Numbered from the stretch's first letter, positions 26,341-35,480 are shown. The stretch is 64,000 nt of DNA from Bacillota bacterium (GCA_023419605.1 JAEZXR010000121.1:186001-250000), one strand, 5' to 3'. The notes: a model not told the origin generated them from the sequence alone. Numbers and translations are program-made.

Positions 26341-27524
26341 AAATTATACCTTCTGTCCACCATCTCGAAGAATACGTCCAACTGATTCCAGCATCTGCTT
26401 TCATCGAAGCAGGAGGGGTCTACGGCATCACCCTGTATTTCCACAAATGGAATTCCTTTCTTCTTTAGTCTACTTCTCAGTACCGGAACCATCGGCGGCA
26501 AAAACCTGCAGTTTCTTTGAGAAAAATGTATGACTCCATCCACATTCATGGCTTCGATATGCTTTAATATAAAGGAAAGCCTGTTTTCCATGGAAAAAAA
26601 TACTGTAGAAGCAATCCGCCTTGCTAAATCGTAATACAGATTTTCGCAAGACAACTGCTGCCGAGTATACTTAAACAATTCCTCCAATACAATCCTGCAT
26701 CCATACTTTTGCTCTATATCCGAGATCAGGCTGTTTCTATAGAGGGGTATTATTCCCAGCCAAAGCAGTCTTGGCTTATTCTCAGACCGGTAACCGGGAA
26801 TTCTGCTCTCCACTTCTTCTTTTAAGCACTGGAGAATTTCCAATGCTGCCGAACTTCCCAAATCATTGTATAATGTAAACAGCTTAAGGCCTATAATGCT
26901 GCTTATAATGCCCGGATATTTCACCCTCATGTCATCGATCCATAATTTTATGTTCATTGCCTCATTGGATCTTTTAACGATCTCATCCATTGTGCTTTTC
27001 CTTTTGAAACGTAGTTCCAGGTTTTCGCCTAAGGACTCCAACTGACAGGCCAGATACCGGATGGAAGCTTCGCCAGGCTCCCCCGTTACATCAATGAAGT
27101 CAAAGGGAACTTTACACCTTGCAGCCGCGGTCTGGCAATACATCCACGCGTCATCACAAGCAAAATTGGATGCGATGAACCCATGTGGTTCAGGTAGAAA
27201 CCCTCTTTTTACCAGCAAGTCAAACATCGCCTGATAGGAGCACCCGCACTCGGGAAACCCTAACCCCAAGCCTTGCTGAACCGGGTATGGAATAATTTTT
27301 GTTGCTGCTGCAAAACCTGCAGTTCTTTCTATATATATAGCCTGTACGTCAAACATTTCCAGCAACTCCCCGGGTACGTAAAAAGTTGTTGCCAGATAGG
27401 GAGCTCCCTGCTCTATCCGTTTAAATACATCCACTTGCTTTCTTATTAATTTTGCTGTATGAAATTCAGCCTTTGCCTCGTGAAATCTGGCAGCCAAATC
27501 CATCCTATGGCATAATGCATTCAT
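26331..27524 (-). CDS. 2-hydroxyacyl-CoA dehydratase subunit-like protein
   Basis: About 397 residues. It matches the second half of the fused protein at 28964: PECGCSYQAMFDLL, IASNFACDDAW, PRLLWLGIIPLYRNS and VDGVIHFSQRNCRFLPPMVP. A terminal VEIQGDAVDP stretch is typical of HgdA/HgdB-family subunits, whose conserved cysteines bind a [4Fe-4S] cluster at the substrate. These enzymes use a high-energy electron to remove water from 2-hydroxyacyl-CoA through a ketyl radical. The start is ATG 27524, eight bases after AGGAAGG and 22 bases past the preceding stop; the in-frame ATG at 27611 has no spaced site. Confidence 0.82.
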   Translation of the reverse strand: MNALCHRMDLAARFHEAKAEFHTAKLIRKQVDVFKRIEQGAPYLATTFYVPGELLEMFDVQAIYIERTAGFAAATKIIPYPVQQGLGLGFPECGCSYQAMFDLLVKRGFLPEPHGFIASNFACDDAWMYCQTAAARCKVPFDFIDVTGEPGEASIRYLACQLESLGENLELRFKRKSTMDEIVKRSNEAMNIKLWIDDMRVKYPGIISSIIGLKLFTLYNDLGSSAALEILQCLKEEVESRIPGYRSENKPRLLWLGIIPLYRNSLISDIEQKYGCRIVLEELFKYTRQQLSCENLYYDLARRIASTVFFSMENRLSFILKHIEAMNVDGVIHFSQRNCRFLPPMVPVLRSRLKKKGIPFVEIQGDAVDPSCFDESRCWNQLDVFFEMVDRRYNLCI

Positions 27525-27546
27525 ACGACATTCCTTCCTACAGCTT

Positions 27547-28182
27547 TCAAGCCCTTGCACTTCGGTAGCTTTGAATATGGCAGTCCCCGTCTGGGACTGT
27601 TCCCTGTTCATCTTCCCGGATATTTGGGCCTATAAGTCTGGGACATTGGACCTTCATAAGCAGTCCTATACATATTTCTTTCAAATCATTTGCATCCGAA
27701 TCCAAATATTCCGATATTGATGGAGGCAGCTCGCACCAACCGCCGCTTAAATATAAATTGTCTTCATGGATTAACTCCACCGTGCTACCCTCCAAAGGTT
27801 CCATCCGCTTTTGTTCCAATAAGAAATGGATGCTGGCCGTAAGCTTATCCCATTCACTTTGCAATTTATTCACAAAGGAAGAGTCAATCCTTCTTGGAAT
27901 ATATACCTCATGAATAAACAGTGAGGGATGGTTTTCATTTATGAAGCTGTACAGGCTTCGAGAAAGGGTACAGCAATCAGCCATTACGATTCCATCCAAA
28001 GAAGCATTCCTAACATTCTCCTGAACCGCCGTAAGCTTTTTACAAAGCTTAGTCACTCCAAGAGTTCCGTTTGCGCTGCTTCTATTGTTATTCCACGTTA
28101 TTTGCACTGCCTGTATACCTTTTGTTTCCTTCAAAGGCGGCAAAGTATAAGGGCAGTACCAGCCAATTCGTAATTTACCCAC
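27547..28182 (-). CDS. Short 2-hydroxyacyl-CoA dehydratase-like protein (first-half fragment)
   Basis: 211 residues. IGWYCPYTLPPL at the start and LDGIVMADCCTLSRSLYSFI (residues 61-80) match IGYMCSYVPFER and LTNCCNGMQRLYDYI in the first half of the fused protein at 28964. The rest of that half (about 150 residues) is missing, so the protein is shorter than usual subunits (about 380 residues). It and the next gene may together form a split counterpart of the fused protein, or it may be an erosion product. It starts at GTG 28182, seven bases after GGAGGGGAG. Catalytic competence is doubtful. Confidence 0.65.
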   Translation of the reverse strand: MGKLRIGWYCPYTLPPLKETKGIQAVQITWNNNRSSANGTLGVTKLCKKLTAVQENVRNASLDGIVMADCCTLSRSLYSFINENHPSLFIHEVYIPRRIDSSFVNKLQSEWDKLTASIHFLLEQKRMEPLEGSTVELIHEDNLYLSGGWCELPPSISEYLDSDANDLKEICIGLLMKVQCPRLIGPNIREDEQGTVPDGDCHIQSYRSARA

Positions 28183-28197
28183 ACTCTTTCTCCCCTC

Positions 28198-28980
28198 CTA
28201 CAGCCCTTCCTTGACATAATTTTTAGCATATATGGCTGCACCTAATGCGCCGACTATTTGAGGATCATCCGGTATCAAAAGGTCATTCCCGAGGTGCTTG
28301 GAAAGAGCCTTTACAACACCGCTATTTTTAGCAACCCCACCTGTCAGCGCAATAGGCTTTTTGACGCCTATGGAAGCTGCCATACCCATCAGGCGTTCTC
28401 CGATGGCATGATGAATGCCTGAGACTATCGCTTCCCGAGAACAACCCTCGGCAATCTTTGATATGACCTCGGATTCTGCAAAAACAGTGCATATACTACT
28501 TATAGGTTCTACTTTTTTGGCTGCCAGAGCCAAAGCTCCCAGTTCAAATATCTCAACACCCATGGCATTAGCCATAACTTCCAGAAATCTTCCTGTTCCT
28601 GCTGCACATTTATCATTCATAACGAAGGTTTCTACAAAACCTTCCTCCGAAACACAGATGGCCTTACTGTCCTGGCCCCCGATATCAATGACCGTCCGAA
28701 CCTGCGGAAATATAGAATGGATTCCCATGGCATGGCAGGAAATTTCAGTTACGGTTTTACAGGCCCCTGGTACATTACGCCTTCCATAGCCTGTACCTAC
28801 GATGCCCTTTATTTCACTACAGGCTATGCCGGCTTCGCAGCATACCTTGTTCATAGCGCTTTCAATGGCTGTTTTATGGTCAAAACCACTCTTCACAATA
28901 CAATAGGCTTTTACTTCACCTTCTTGCCCCAGCAGTACGGCATCTGTACTTACCGAGCCTACGTCAATTCCCAGATACAA
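28198..28980 (-). CDS. 2-hydroxyacyl-CoA dehydratase activator ATPase (HgdC/BadF family)
   Basis: 260 residues, the normal length for HgdC-type activators. Nucleotide-binding motifs are DVGSVSTDA at 6-14 and DIGGQDSKA at 99-107. The two cluster cysteines are Cys125 in NDKCAAGTG and Cys164 in ISSICTVF; in the homodimer they hold one bridging [4Fe-4S] cluster. ATP hydrolysis drives a single low-potential electron into the dehydratase. Its presence beside three dehydratase-like genes argues for a working radical dehydratase, or a related reductase, rather than stray homologues. The start is TTG 28980 behind GGGAGGGA and overlaps the end of the preceding gene. Confidence 0.93.
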   Translation of the reverse strand: MYLGIDVGSVSTDAVLLGQEGEVKAYCIVKSGFDHKTAIESAMNKVCCEAGIACSEIKGIVGTGYGRRNVPGACKTVTEISCHAMGIHSIFPQVRTVIDIGGQDSKAICVSEEGFVETFVMNDKCAAGTGRFLEVMANAMGVEIFELGALALAAKKVEPISSICTVFAESEVISKIAEGCSREAIVSGIHHAIGERLMGMAASIGVKKPIALTGGVAKNSGVVKALSKHLGNDLLIPDDPQIVGALGAAIYAKNYVKEGL

Positions 28981-31093
28981 ACCGATCCCTCCCTAATGCC
29001 TCACTAAAAGCTTCCATCCGCAGCCGCATCTGTTCTTCCGAAAAACCTCTGGGGTCTATGCAGTCGCCTGACAGGTCTAAAAAAGGAAGCCGCAGTTCGT
29101 TTGCTACTTCCCTCACAAGCCAGGCTGCTCCTGGAATTGCACGGCAGCCATTATGCATAAAATGTACGATTCCGTCAATATTATATTCCTGTACCAGCCT
29201 TATAAAGAGTTCCTTTCTTTTTTCGGCGCTGTCCAGATAAAAATGCGACAACATTCTTGAAGCCAGGCTTTCCAAAGGCTTGTCCAAGTCGTATTCCTTC
29301 CAGTAGATATGTCCGGTTATGTCCATTACGATCCAGCAGTTTAATTCCTTCTCAAGATATTCCATAATCCTGTTGTTGTATAAAGGTGCAAAATGTATCC
29401 ACAGCAAACGCTTTTTGCTGGGAGCGTCCGTTCTCTCAGTACAGTTCCTTATCTCATGCAGCTGCTCGTAGTAAGTCCTAGCCACATCATATCCCAGTCG
29501 GGAGCCAAACAAGAAGGTGGCTCCATATAAATTACGCAGGGAGAGGAAGCCTGGAAACAGAGGCTCACCCTTTCTGAGTTCAAGCACCTGCAACCAGTAT
29601 TCCCGTGCCTTGTTCGAAAGCTCCATTGCATGCCGCAGGGCTTCCATGTCAAAAGCTTTGCCCGTGTACCCTTCAATCCATTTTATAAGCTCCTTGTACT
29701 GCCCTGTCAGATATGCAATATTTTCTTCCGTATATACAAAGGGCACTTCAAGTATTTTTATGCTGCTGCCGTACCTCTCTACAAAATGGTAGGCCACACC
29801 TAAACTCCCGTCACAAATATGAGAGGAAACAACAGCAGCTTTCGGAGCAGGTAAACCACCGTTTGCCAACAGCCCCAAAGCAGCTTTATGATAAGAACAC
29901 AAGGAAGAACTGAAGCCCATGCCTTCGCATTTGGAAATGAGTTCTCTGGACAGTCCTATTGATGCCAGCCACCCAGCCACCAGTTCCATATTCACAGGCA
30001 CCAGCCCTGCTGCATAAAATATCTCCATCGGCATTACCATGTTTGTCCATATTATTTTGTCAGGCTCTTCCCACATGGTTTGTGTAAAGATCTCAACTTG
30101 GTTTTCTACTACCCTTTGTATGGCTTTCAGAGGCAGCTTTGGAACAATCGCACGAATCAGATTCATTCTCTGTCGAAAAGTCCGCGTATCTCCGCCCGCA
30201 TCCAGATAAGCCTCTGCCGCCTTGGCCTCTTTGTCAAAATTAATACTCTCTTTAAAGGCTTCGATCCTGGTGGATATTTGCCCGAAGCTTTTAGAGCCAT
30301 AGTCTTCCTCCAGGTTTATTACGGGTATTCCATACTCCCTGCATATCTTTTGTATGGATGTGTATCTGAAAAGAAAGCTGTCGCAGTTTTGTGAAGATAT
30401 ATAGATTAATCCTGCTAGCTGGGGCTTGTTCTCCAGTGCAAACTTTTCATACCATTCGATAAAATACTGCTTTCGTGCACAAGGTGCCGTGTAGGCTTCT
30501 TTTAAAACATTGGTGCTTGAGGTTGCAAGGTTCGCCAATATGTCGTCTCCCGTGCTTCTTGTATGGCAGAGATTCATCCTCACCTTATGGGGCCTCAACT
30601 GCTCCTCCAAAAATTCTCTCATTTTTGGGCTTACTGCACTTCCCAGTATGTAAATCGTGTCTGCTTCAATTTCAATACTTTTGACTTTTTCATTTTGAAG
30701 ATATTTGAGTTGCTCCACAGACTCATCGATCGAAAAGTGTTCACATATCTCCCGGAGCATTCTGTCGGCATTTTGTTTGAAATAATTGTTTTCTTCCCAC
30801 TCTATGCCTCTGGGAAGCTCCAGCATCCAGCAGAAAAGCTCCGGCCTTTTCACCTTGATATAGTCATACAGCCGCTGCATTCCATTGCAACAATTTGTTA
30901 AAACCAGGCCGTCCAGCTCTAAATCGTCGACAACACTCTGACAATAGCGTACAAAGCCGCACATATTTACAGGGAGCTCCCTGCTTCTATCTCCGGGCTC
31001 TACCGTCAAATTACCGAGAGAAACAACCTGAAGTCCCATGGCCTTTATGCGCTCAAAGGGAACATAGGAACACATATAACCAATTACAGGCAT
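28964..31093 (-). CDS. Fused two-subunit 2-hydroxyacyl-CoA dehydratase-like protein
   Basis: About 709 residues, roughly twice a single subunit. Residues 1-340 and 341-709 are each HgdA/HgdB-like. The first half has LTNCCNGMQRLYDYI, CARKQYFIEWYEK and GLIYISSQNCDS; the second has GFSSSLCSYHKAALGLL, SSHICDG, GIVHFMHNGCR and LDLSGDCIDPRG. Cysteines for a [4Fe-4S] cluster are therefore present in both halves. In HgdAB the two subunits form a heterodimer, so this is a natural fusion of both. The family also includes benzoyl-CoA reductase-type enzymes, so ring reduction is possible. ATG 31093 (GGAG eight bases upstream) is chosen; GTG 31114 is an alternative. Confidence 0.85.
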   Translation of the reverse strand: MPVIGYMCSYVPFERIKAMGLQVVSLGNLTVEPGDRSRELPVNMCGFVRYCQSVVDDLELDGLVLTNCCNGMQRLYDYIKVKRPELFCWMLELPRGIEWEENNYFKQNADRMLREICEHFSIDESVEQLKYLQNEKVKSIEIEADTIYILGSAVSPKMREFLEEQLRPHKVRMNLCHTRSTGDDILANLATSSTNVLKEAYTAPCARKQYFIEWYEKFALENKPQLAGLIYISSQNCDSFLFRYTSIQKICREYGIPVINLEEDYGSKSFGQISTRIEAFKESINFDKEAKAAEAYLDAGGDTRTFRQRMNLIRAIVPKLPLKAIQRVVENQVEIFTQTMWEEPDKIIWTNMVMPMEIFYAAGLVPVNMELVAGWLASIGLSRELISKCEGMGFSSSLCSYHKAALGLLANGGLPAPKAAVVSSHICDGSLGVAYHFVERYGSSIKILEVPFVYTEENIAYLTGQYKELIKWIEGYTGKAFDMEALRHAMELSNKAREYWLQVLELRKGEPLFPGFLSLRNLYGATFLFGSRLGYDVARTYYEQLHEIRNCTERTDAPSKKRLLWIHFAPLYNNRIMEYLEKELNCWIVMDITGHIYWKEYDLDKPLESLASRMLSHFYLDSAEKRKELFIRLVQEYNIDGIVHFMHNGCRAIPGAAWLVREVANELRLPFLDLSGDCIDPRGFSEEQMRLRMEAFSEALGRDRFVSGN

Positions 31094-31117
31094 TTTCTTT
31101 ACTCCAGCTATCACTTT

Positions 31118-32425
31118 TCAATATCCTTTCCTTCTTTTAAACTGCTCTTTAAAGTATTCAAGCCTTGCAATTGTATTTCCATATGAATGAATCTCCTCGA
31201 GAAGTTTTATATAGCCTTTGTCCAATTCTTCAAAACTCATATTTTTCGGCCGTATTACAGGCTGAAAGATGGTATATTGGTCCCAATCATAGCTGAGAAT
31301 CCTATTCTGCTCCTTCATTTCATCAAAGGACAGCGTTCCGGGATAAGGAGTATTCACCGTAATATTGGCACCATAGAGGTTCGTTTTTTTTATAAAATCG
31401 GCAGTCGCTTCAAATATGCTGCCATCATCCTCGTCCAGTCCCAGAATGAAGCTGCCTATTACCCCTATGCCGCAGGATTGTATACGTTCAATTGCATCGC
31501 TGTACAAACTGAAATTTCCACTCTTAAATTTATTTTCATCGATCCCGATGAGGCTGTCAGGATTAACGCTTTCAAAGCCTATGAGCACCTGCCTGCACCC
31601 GCTTTCGTATGCCTGTCTAATCAGTGCCGGGTCCTGACTTAACGAAATGTCAGTATTTGCATACCAGGTATATCCGAAATCATGAACGTTGGCCAGCAAC
31701 TCTTTTGAGCGGGCTTTGTCATTAAAGAAATTATCATCGGTAAAATATATGGCTGCTTTCGGATTAACCCTCCTTACGGCTTCCAGTTCCATAACTACGC
31801 CTTCCGTTCTTTTAGGTCTGTAGCCCCTGCCATAAATATTTCTCAGGTTGCAGAATCTGCATCCGTGAGGGCAGCCTCTCGCAGTCTGAACAGGTATAAG
31901 TCTCCGCCCGTTTTGAGGAAGCAAATGAAATGCAGGCACAGGTGATTTATCTACATCTACAGTTCCCAGACACTGTAGATATTTTCCCTTGGCCCTACCC
32001 TTTTCGAAGTCTTTAAGGAATTCAACCCATATATACTCAGCCTCTCCTATCAGCAGCGTATCAGCATGACAAGCTGCTTCTTCCTGGCACATGGCCGCAT
32101 GAACTCCGCCTAAAACCACATGTGATCCCTTTTCCCTGAAATGCCCCGCCCAAAAGTAAGCTCTCCTGACGTTTGGCGTAACGGTGTACATTGCCACAAT
32201 ATCATAAGAGACGCTTTCATCTACCTGCTGAAATTCTTCATCCACCAGTTCCACTTCATAGGCTAAACCTTCTGCCAAAGCAGCCAGCACCAGCACCCCT
32301 GGAGTCACCAGTTTCCAGAGACCCCTTCTTACTACCTCTTCAAGCCTTTCCGGCCACGCCCTGTTCCATTGCCTGCCATTCCCTGGTCCATTCCCTTTGG
32401 GTACCAGCAATAATATCCTTCTCAA
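31118..32425 (-). CDS. Cobalamin-binding-type radical SAM protein (short subgroup, copy 2)
   Basis: 435 residues. The B12-binding-like N-terminal domain includes VVLGGVHAAMCQEEA, and the radical SAM core has Cys185, Cys189 and Cys192 in TARGCPHGCRFC. The following YFTDDNFFN and IGFESVNPDSL motifs are shared with the neighbour at 32422 and with 21027. Adjacent tandem placement points to duplication and a later split in regiospecificity. C-methylation at an unactivated carbon is the most common activity for this architecture, though cyclisation and oxidation are known. The start is TTG 32425, overlapping the TGA of the neighbour, behind GGAGGAATAAAAG. Confidence 0.88.
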   Translation of the reverse strand: MRRILLLVPKGNGPGNGRQWNRAWPERLEEVVRRGLWKLVTPGVLVLAALAEGLAYEVELVDEEFQQVDESVSYDIVAMYTVTPNVRRAYFWAGHFREKGSHVVLGGVHAAMCQEEAACHADTLLIGEAEYIWVEFLKDFEKGRAKGKYLQCLGTVDVDKSPVPAFHLLPQNGRRLIPVQTARGCPHGCRFCNLRNIYGRGYRPKRTEGVVMELEAVRRVNPKAAIYFTDDNFFNDKARSKELLANVHDFGYTWYANTDISLSQDPALIRQAYESGCRQVLIGFESVNPDSLIGIDENKFKSGNFSLYSDAIERIQSCGIGVIGSFILGLDEDDGSIFEATADFIKKTNLYGANITVNTPYPGTLSFDEMKEQNRILSYDWDQYTIFQPVIRPKNMSFEELDKGYIKLLEEIHSYGNTIARLEYFKEQFKRRKGY

Positions 32426-33732
32426 CTTTTATTCCTCCGCATAGAGGAATAAATCTGCTTAAAATGCTCCATCCTCTTTTTTACAGCTTCTTCGGAATAT
32501 ATCTGCTTCAAGGTGTATTCAAAGCCCTCTTTAAGCTCATCTGCGGTCATCTGTGCAGGCTTTACCACGACATTCCATAGGGTATAGCTTCCCCAATGAC
32601 GGCTGAGTATCCTCCCTTCCTCCTCCAGCCTCGAAAACAGCCTTGAGCCCGGAAAAGGAGTCGGAATAGAAATCATTGCCCCATAGAGATTGTTTTCCAA
32701 TGCAAAGTCAATGACTCTTTGAAATACAGATTTGTCATCACTATCCAAGCCTACGATAAAGGTTCCCCACACCCCCACCCCGTGGGACTGTATCTTCCTT
32801 ATAGATTCTCCATAGGTGCTGAGGCGGCTATACTTCCATTTTTCTAGGCATTGAAGGGATTCCGGTACAATGCTTTCAAAACCAATTACCAACTTTCGGC
32901 AGCCGGAAGAAAACAATTTTTTCAATATCCCTTCATGGTCTGCAACACTTATATCGGTATGCGTCATCCACCTGAATTTACTTCCCTGCATTTTATCCAA
33001 CAATTCCAATGAAAATTTTTCATTTACCAGCATATTGTCATCCGTAAAGTAAATGTGCGGATTTGGCTTTAACCTTTTTACAATTTCTATTTCTTCCAGT
33101 ACCCTTTCTACTTTCTTATGTCTGTATTTGGGGCCATACACCTTTGTAGAAGCACAAAACTCGCAATTATGAGGGCAGCCTCTGGAGATCTGAATGGGAA
33201 TGGTTTTGTACCTGTCTATCTTCAACATATCATACCTTGGCATAGGGACAGTGTCCATGTCGATCTCACACTTGTTTTCGTATATCCTTTTGGGCCTGCC
33301 GACCAGGTAGTCTTCCATAAATTCGAGCCAGGTTTTTTCCCCCTCACCGATGAATACGGTATCAAAATACGCTAAAGTCTCCTCCGGAGAATTTGTAGGA
33401 TGCATTCCGCCAGATACCACATAGGAACCCTTGGCTCTAAATTGCCCCGCTAGTTCAAAAGCCCTTGAAGCCTGTTGGGTCATAAAGGACATGGCAACCA
33501 GGTCGTAATGCTCATTCCAGCAAATATCCTCTATCTCCTCATCAATATATACCATCTCATCAAAAAAGCCTTCCACAAGGGCAGCTATAGTAAGCAGAGG
33601 AGAATTCGGACATGTCATAAGCTCCCGCAGTGATTCAATACCTTCTAACCCGCCATATAAATCAGAAGCCCATCGGTTCTCTTCATTTGTTCCCATCCCT
33701 ACTCCCTTTGGAGAGACAAATGCTACTCGCAT
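32422..33732 (-). CDS. Cobalamin-binding-type radical SAM protein (short subgroup, copy 1)
   Basis: 436 residues, opening RVAFVSPKGVGMGTN. The N-terminal domain has VVSGGMHPTNSPEE at the B12-binding position, followed by the radical SAM motif ISRGCPHNCEFC and YFTDDNMLVNEK. It is clearly paralogous to 31118 and 21027. The genes upstream are the type II PKS block, so the growing or finished polyketide chain is a reasonable substrate. AGGGGG precedes the ATG. Like other members of the short subgroup it lacks the long helical C-terminus seen in the 540-residue subgroup, so the two groups probably differ in substrate docking. Confidence 0.88.
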   Translation of the reverse strand: MRVAFVSPKGVGMGTNEENRWASDLYGGLEGIESLRELMTCPNSPLLTIAALVEGFFDEMVYIDEEIEDICWNEHYDLVAMSFMTQQASRAFELAGQFRAKGSYVVSGGMHPTNSPEETLAYFDTVFIGEGEKTWLEFMEDYLVGRPKRIYENKCEIDMDTVPMPRYDMLKIDRYKTIPIQISRGCPHNCEFCASTKVYGPKYRHKKVERVLEEIEIVKRLKPNPHIYFTDDNMLVNEKFSLELLDKMQGSKFRWMTHTDISVADHEGILKKLFSSGCRKLVIGFESIVPESLQCLEKWKYSRLSTYGESIRKIQSHGVGVWGTFIVGLDSDDKSVFQRVIDFALENNLYGAMISIPTPFPGSRLFSRLEEEGRILSRHWGSYTLWNVVVKPAQMTADELKEGFEYTLKQIYSEEAVKKRMEHFKQIYSSMRRNKS

Positions 33733-33765
33733 TTCTTTCTACCCCCTGTTCTCTATATGCTTTAG

Positions 33766-34305
33766 TTAAATTCGATGGCATGCAAATCTTATGCTTAAAC
33801 CCCTATGGAGGGCGGATTCCTCCGTTTCAAGAAGTACTCCGAAGCAACCTCGTCCCTCATTCGGATACAGCACTATCACTGCTATGCACCTTTCCTTGAG
33901 GATCTGCACTGCGCCATACTGCAGTGCCTGGTACATTTTATTTCTATTTATATACAGCACCGTCGAGGGTCCTCTTGCCTGAAGTTCGGATGCAACCCTC
34001 GAAAGGCATGTACTGAGCATTATATTGGGAAATTTGCTCGGATTTATGCCTAGATATCCCTTATTCGATACCACCGTTCCGAATTCCCTTATAGAACTCA
34101 CAGGTCCGGTGCAGGTGGCAATTACGATTCCCAGTTTATCTTTGGGGATTTCAGCTCCTTTTGCAGCACCAAAGATATTTTTAGCTGTTTCAACTGCCAT
34201 TTTAGCAAAGCTGTCCATAATTCTGGAATCCTTATGTTCAAAAAGCTGCTCATGGAAATCTTTTTCCGCCAGATATTGAATTTGTGTTATCCCAAGTCCG
34301 CTCAT
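33766..34305 (-). CDS. Truncated, Cys-less ketosynthase-like protein (partner of the 34302 ketosynthase)
   Basis: 179 residues, less than half of a ketosynthase. The alignable part is LGIVIATCTGPVSSIREF through KFPNIMLSTCLSRVASELQ, as in the N-terminal half of ketosynthases and chain-length factors. The position of the active-site Cys reads INRNKMYQ, with no Cys, and the C-terminal half with both catalytic His is absent. It could be a minimal chain-length-factor-like partner or a decaying copy. The ATGA overlap with the upstream ketosynthase and the good GGGGAGGA site argue for active translation. No frameshifted remainder of a ketosynthase is visible downstream, where the next gene begins within 35 bases. 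Confidence 0.7.
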   Translation of the reverse strand: MSGLGITQIQYLAEKDFHEQLFEHKDSRIMDSFAKMAVETAKNIFGAAKGAEIPKDKLGIVIATCTGPVSSIREFGTVVSNKGYLGINPSKFPNIMLSTCLSRVASELQARGPSTVLYINRNKMYQALQYGAVQILKERCIAVIVLYPNEGRGCFGVLLETEESALHRGLSIRFACHRI

Positions 34306-35480
34306 ACGGTATCCTCCCCATGCCATTTACTACAAACCAATGTTATATTCGTGCCTCCAAAAGCAAAGGAATTTACCATTACGGCCCTGATGCCAGACGG
34401 CTTGTAATCTCCATACACCAGAGGCAGGCTGCATTGGGGGTCCACATTAACCAGGTTTGCAGTAGGAGGGATTATACCTTTGGTAATCGCTCCCACAGCC
34501 GTTAACACATTAAAAGCTCCTGAAGCTCCTCCTGTATGACCTAAAGCACCCTTTACCGAGGTCACATTTATAAAAGGCAGGTGGCAGCCGAAAAACCTGC
34601 TTATTACCTGAGATTCTACTCTATCGTTCAGGGGTGTACCTGTGCCGTGCGCAATGACCAAATTTATATCGCCCTTATCCAGGCCAGCGGCTTCGAGAGC
34701 CTGCTCCATCGCTCGCTGTATTTCCATACCGTCCTGCCGCATCTGTACTACATGAAAAGCATCACTGGTGATGCCATACCCCACAAGCGAGCAGTAGGTC
34801 TTACAATTTTTTCTCTTCATGCCGGAACTTTTCTCTAAAATAAAAAAGACCGTCCCCTCTCCTACCATGATTCCCTTTCTATCACGGTCAAAGGGTTTGC
34901 AGCCTTTCATATCGATTGAATTCAATCGTAGGAATCCGCCGTATGCAGCTTGTGAGATTATATCAATGCCCCCTGCAATAATGATGTCAAAACTCCCCGT
35001 ATCAAGCAGATCCATTCCATAGCTTACCGCTTGACTCCCTGCACAGCAAGCATTTCCTATATAGATTGTCTCACAGTCAATACCGACTCGAAGGGCGATT
35101 TTATCTGCCAGAGAAGCCAGATACCCTTCCTCCTCACCTTTGGTATCCCGGAAGAACATCTGATCCGAAAGTCCGAGGCCCGATCCTACCAAAAGCCCTA
35201 CTTTGCCGTAATCCACAAGGCTTCCGCCCCAGTCCTCCAGAGCGGCCCTTACAGCTGCTGTCCCCATGTGCAATATTCTCTCTTCAGGCTCATAACGGTC
35301 TGAAGGATACTGTACTTCAATCCCCGGAAGATTTCTAACTCTCAATGCATCGAAATGTTTTATCTGCCTTTCCGCCTTTTTCCGGTATTTTAGCCCCTCC
35401 CAAAACAGTTCAAAGGTATTTCCGAAGGGAGATAAAAGCCCTATCCCTGTAATGAGAACATCGTCCCGCCTTCTATTCAT
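34302..35480 (-). CDS. Beta-ketoacyl-ACP synthase (KAS II type), ketosynthase 2
   Basis: About 392 residues with a complete catalytic triad: Cys145 in GNACCAGSQ, His278 in IAHGTGTPLND and His314 in GALGHTGG. FabF-type ketosynthases condense malonyl-ACP with an acyl chain. Here it lies directly after the dehydratase and before a truncated partner, mirroring the ketosynthase/partner pair at 36243-38436. This duplicated ketosynthase arrangement with ACP and dehydratase is typical of highly reducing type II PKSs that make polyene or reduced acyl chains. The start is ATG 35480, overlapping the dehydratase stop by eight bases. Confidence 0.92.
   Translation of the reverse strand: MNRRRDDVLITGIGLLSPFGNTFELFWEGLKYRKKAERQIKHFDALRVRNLPGIEVQYPSDRYEPEERILHMGTAAVRAALEDWGGSLVDYGKVGLLVGSGLGLSDQMFFRDTKGEEEGYLASLADKIALRVGIDCETIYIGNACCAGSQAVSYGMDLLDTGSFDIIIAGGIDIISQAAYGGFLRLNSIDMKGCKPFDRDRKGIMVGEGTVFFILEKSSGMKRKNCKTYCSLVGYGITSDAFHVVQMRQDGMEIQRAMEQALEAAGLDKGDINLVIAHGTGTPLNDRVESQVISRFFGCHLPFINVTSVKGALGHTGGASGAFNVLTAVGAITKGIIPPTANLVNVDPQCSLPLVYGDYKPSGIRAVMVNSFAFGGTNITLVCSKWHGEDTV

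Noticed and set aside
26331..28182. Frameshift splitting one dehydratase gene into 27547-28182 and 26331-27524.
   Set aside because: Each gene has its own ribosome site and start, and they match different halves of the fused homologue with about 150 residues missing between them, so one lost base cannot explain it.
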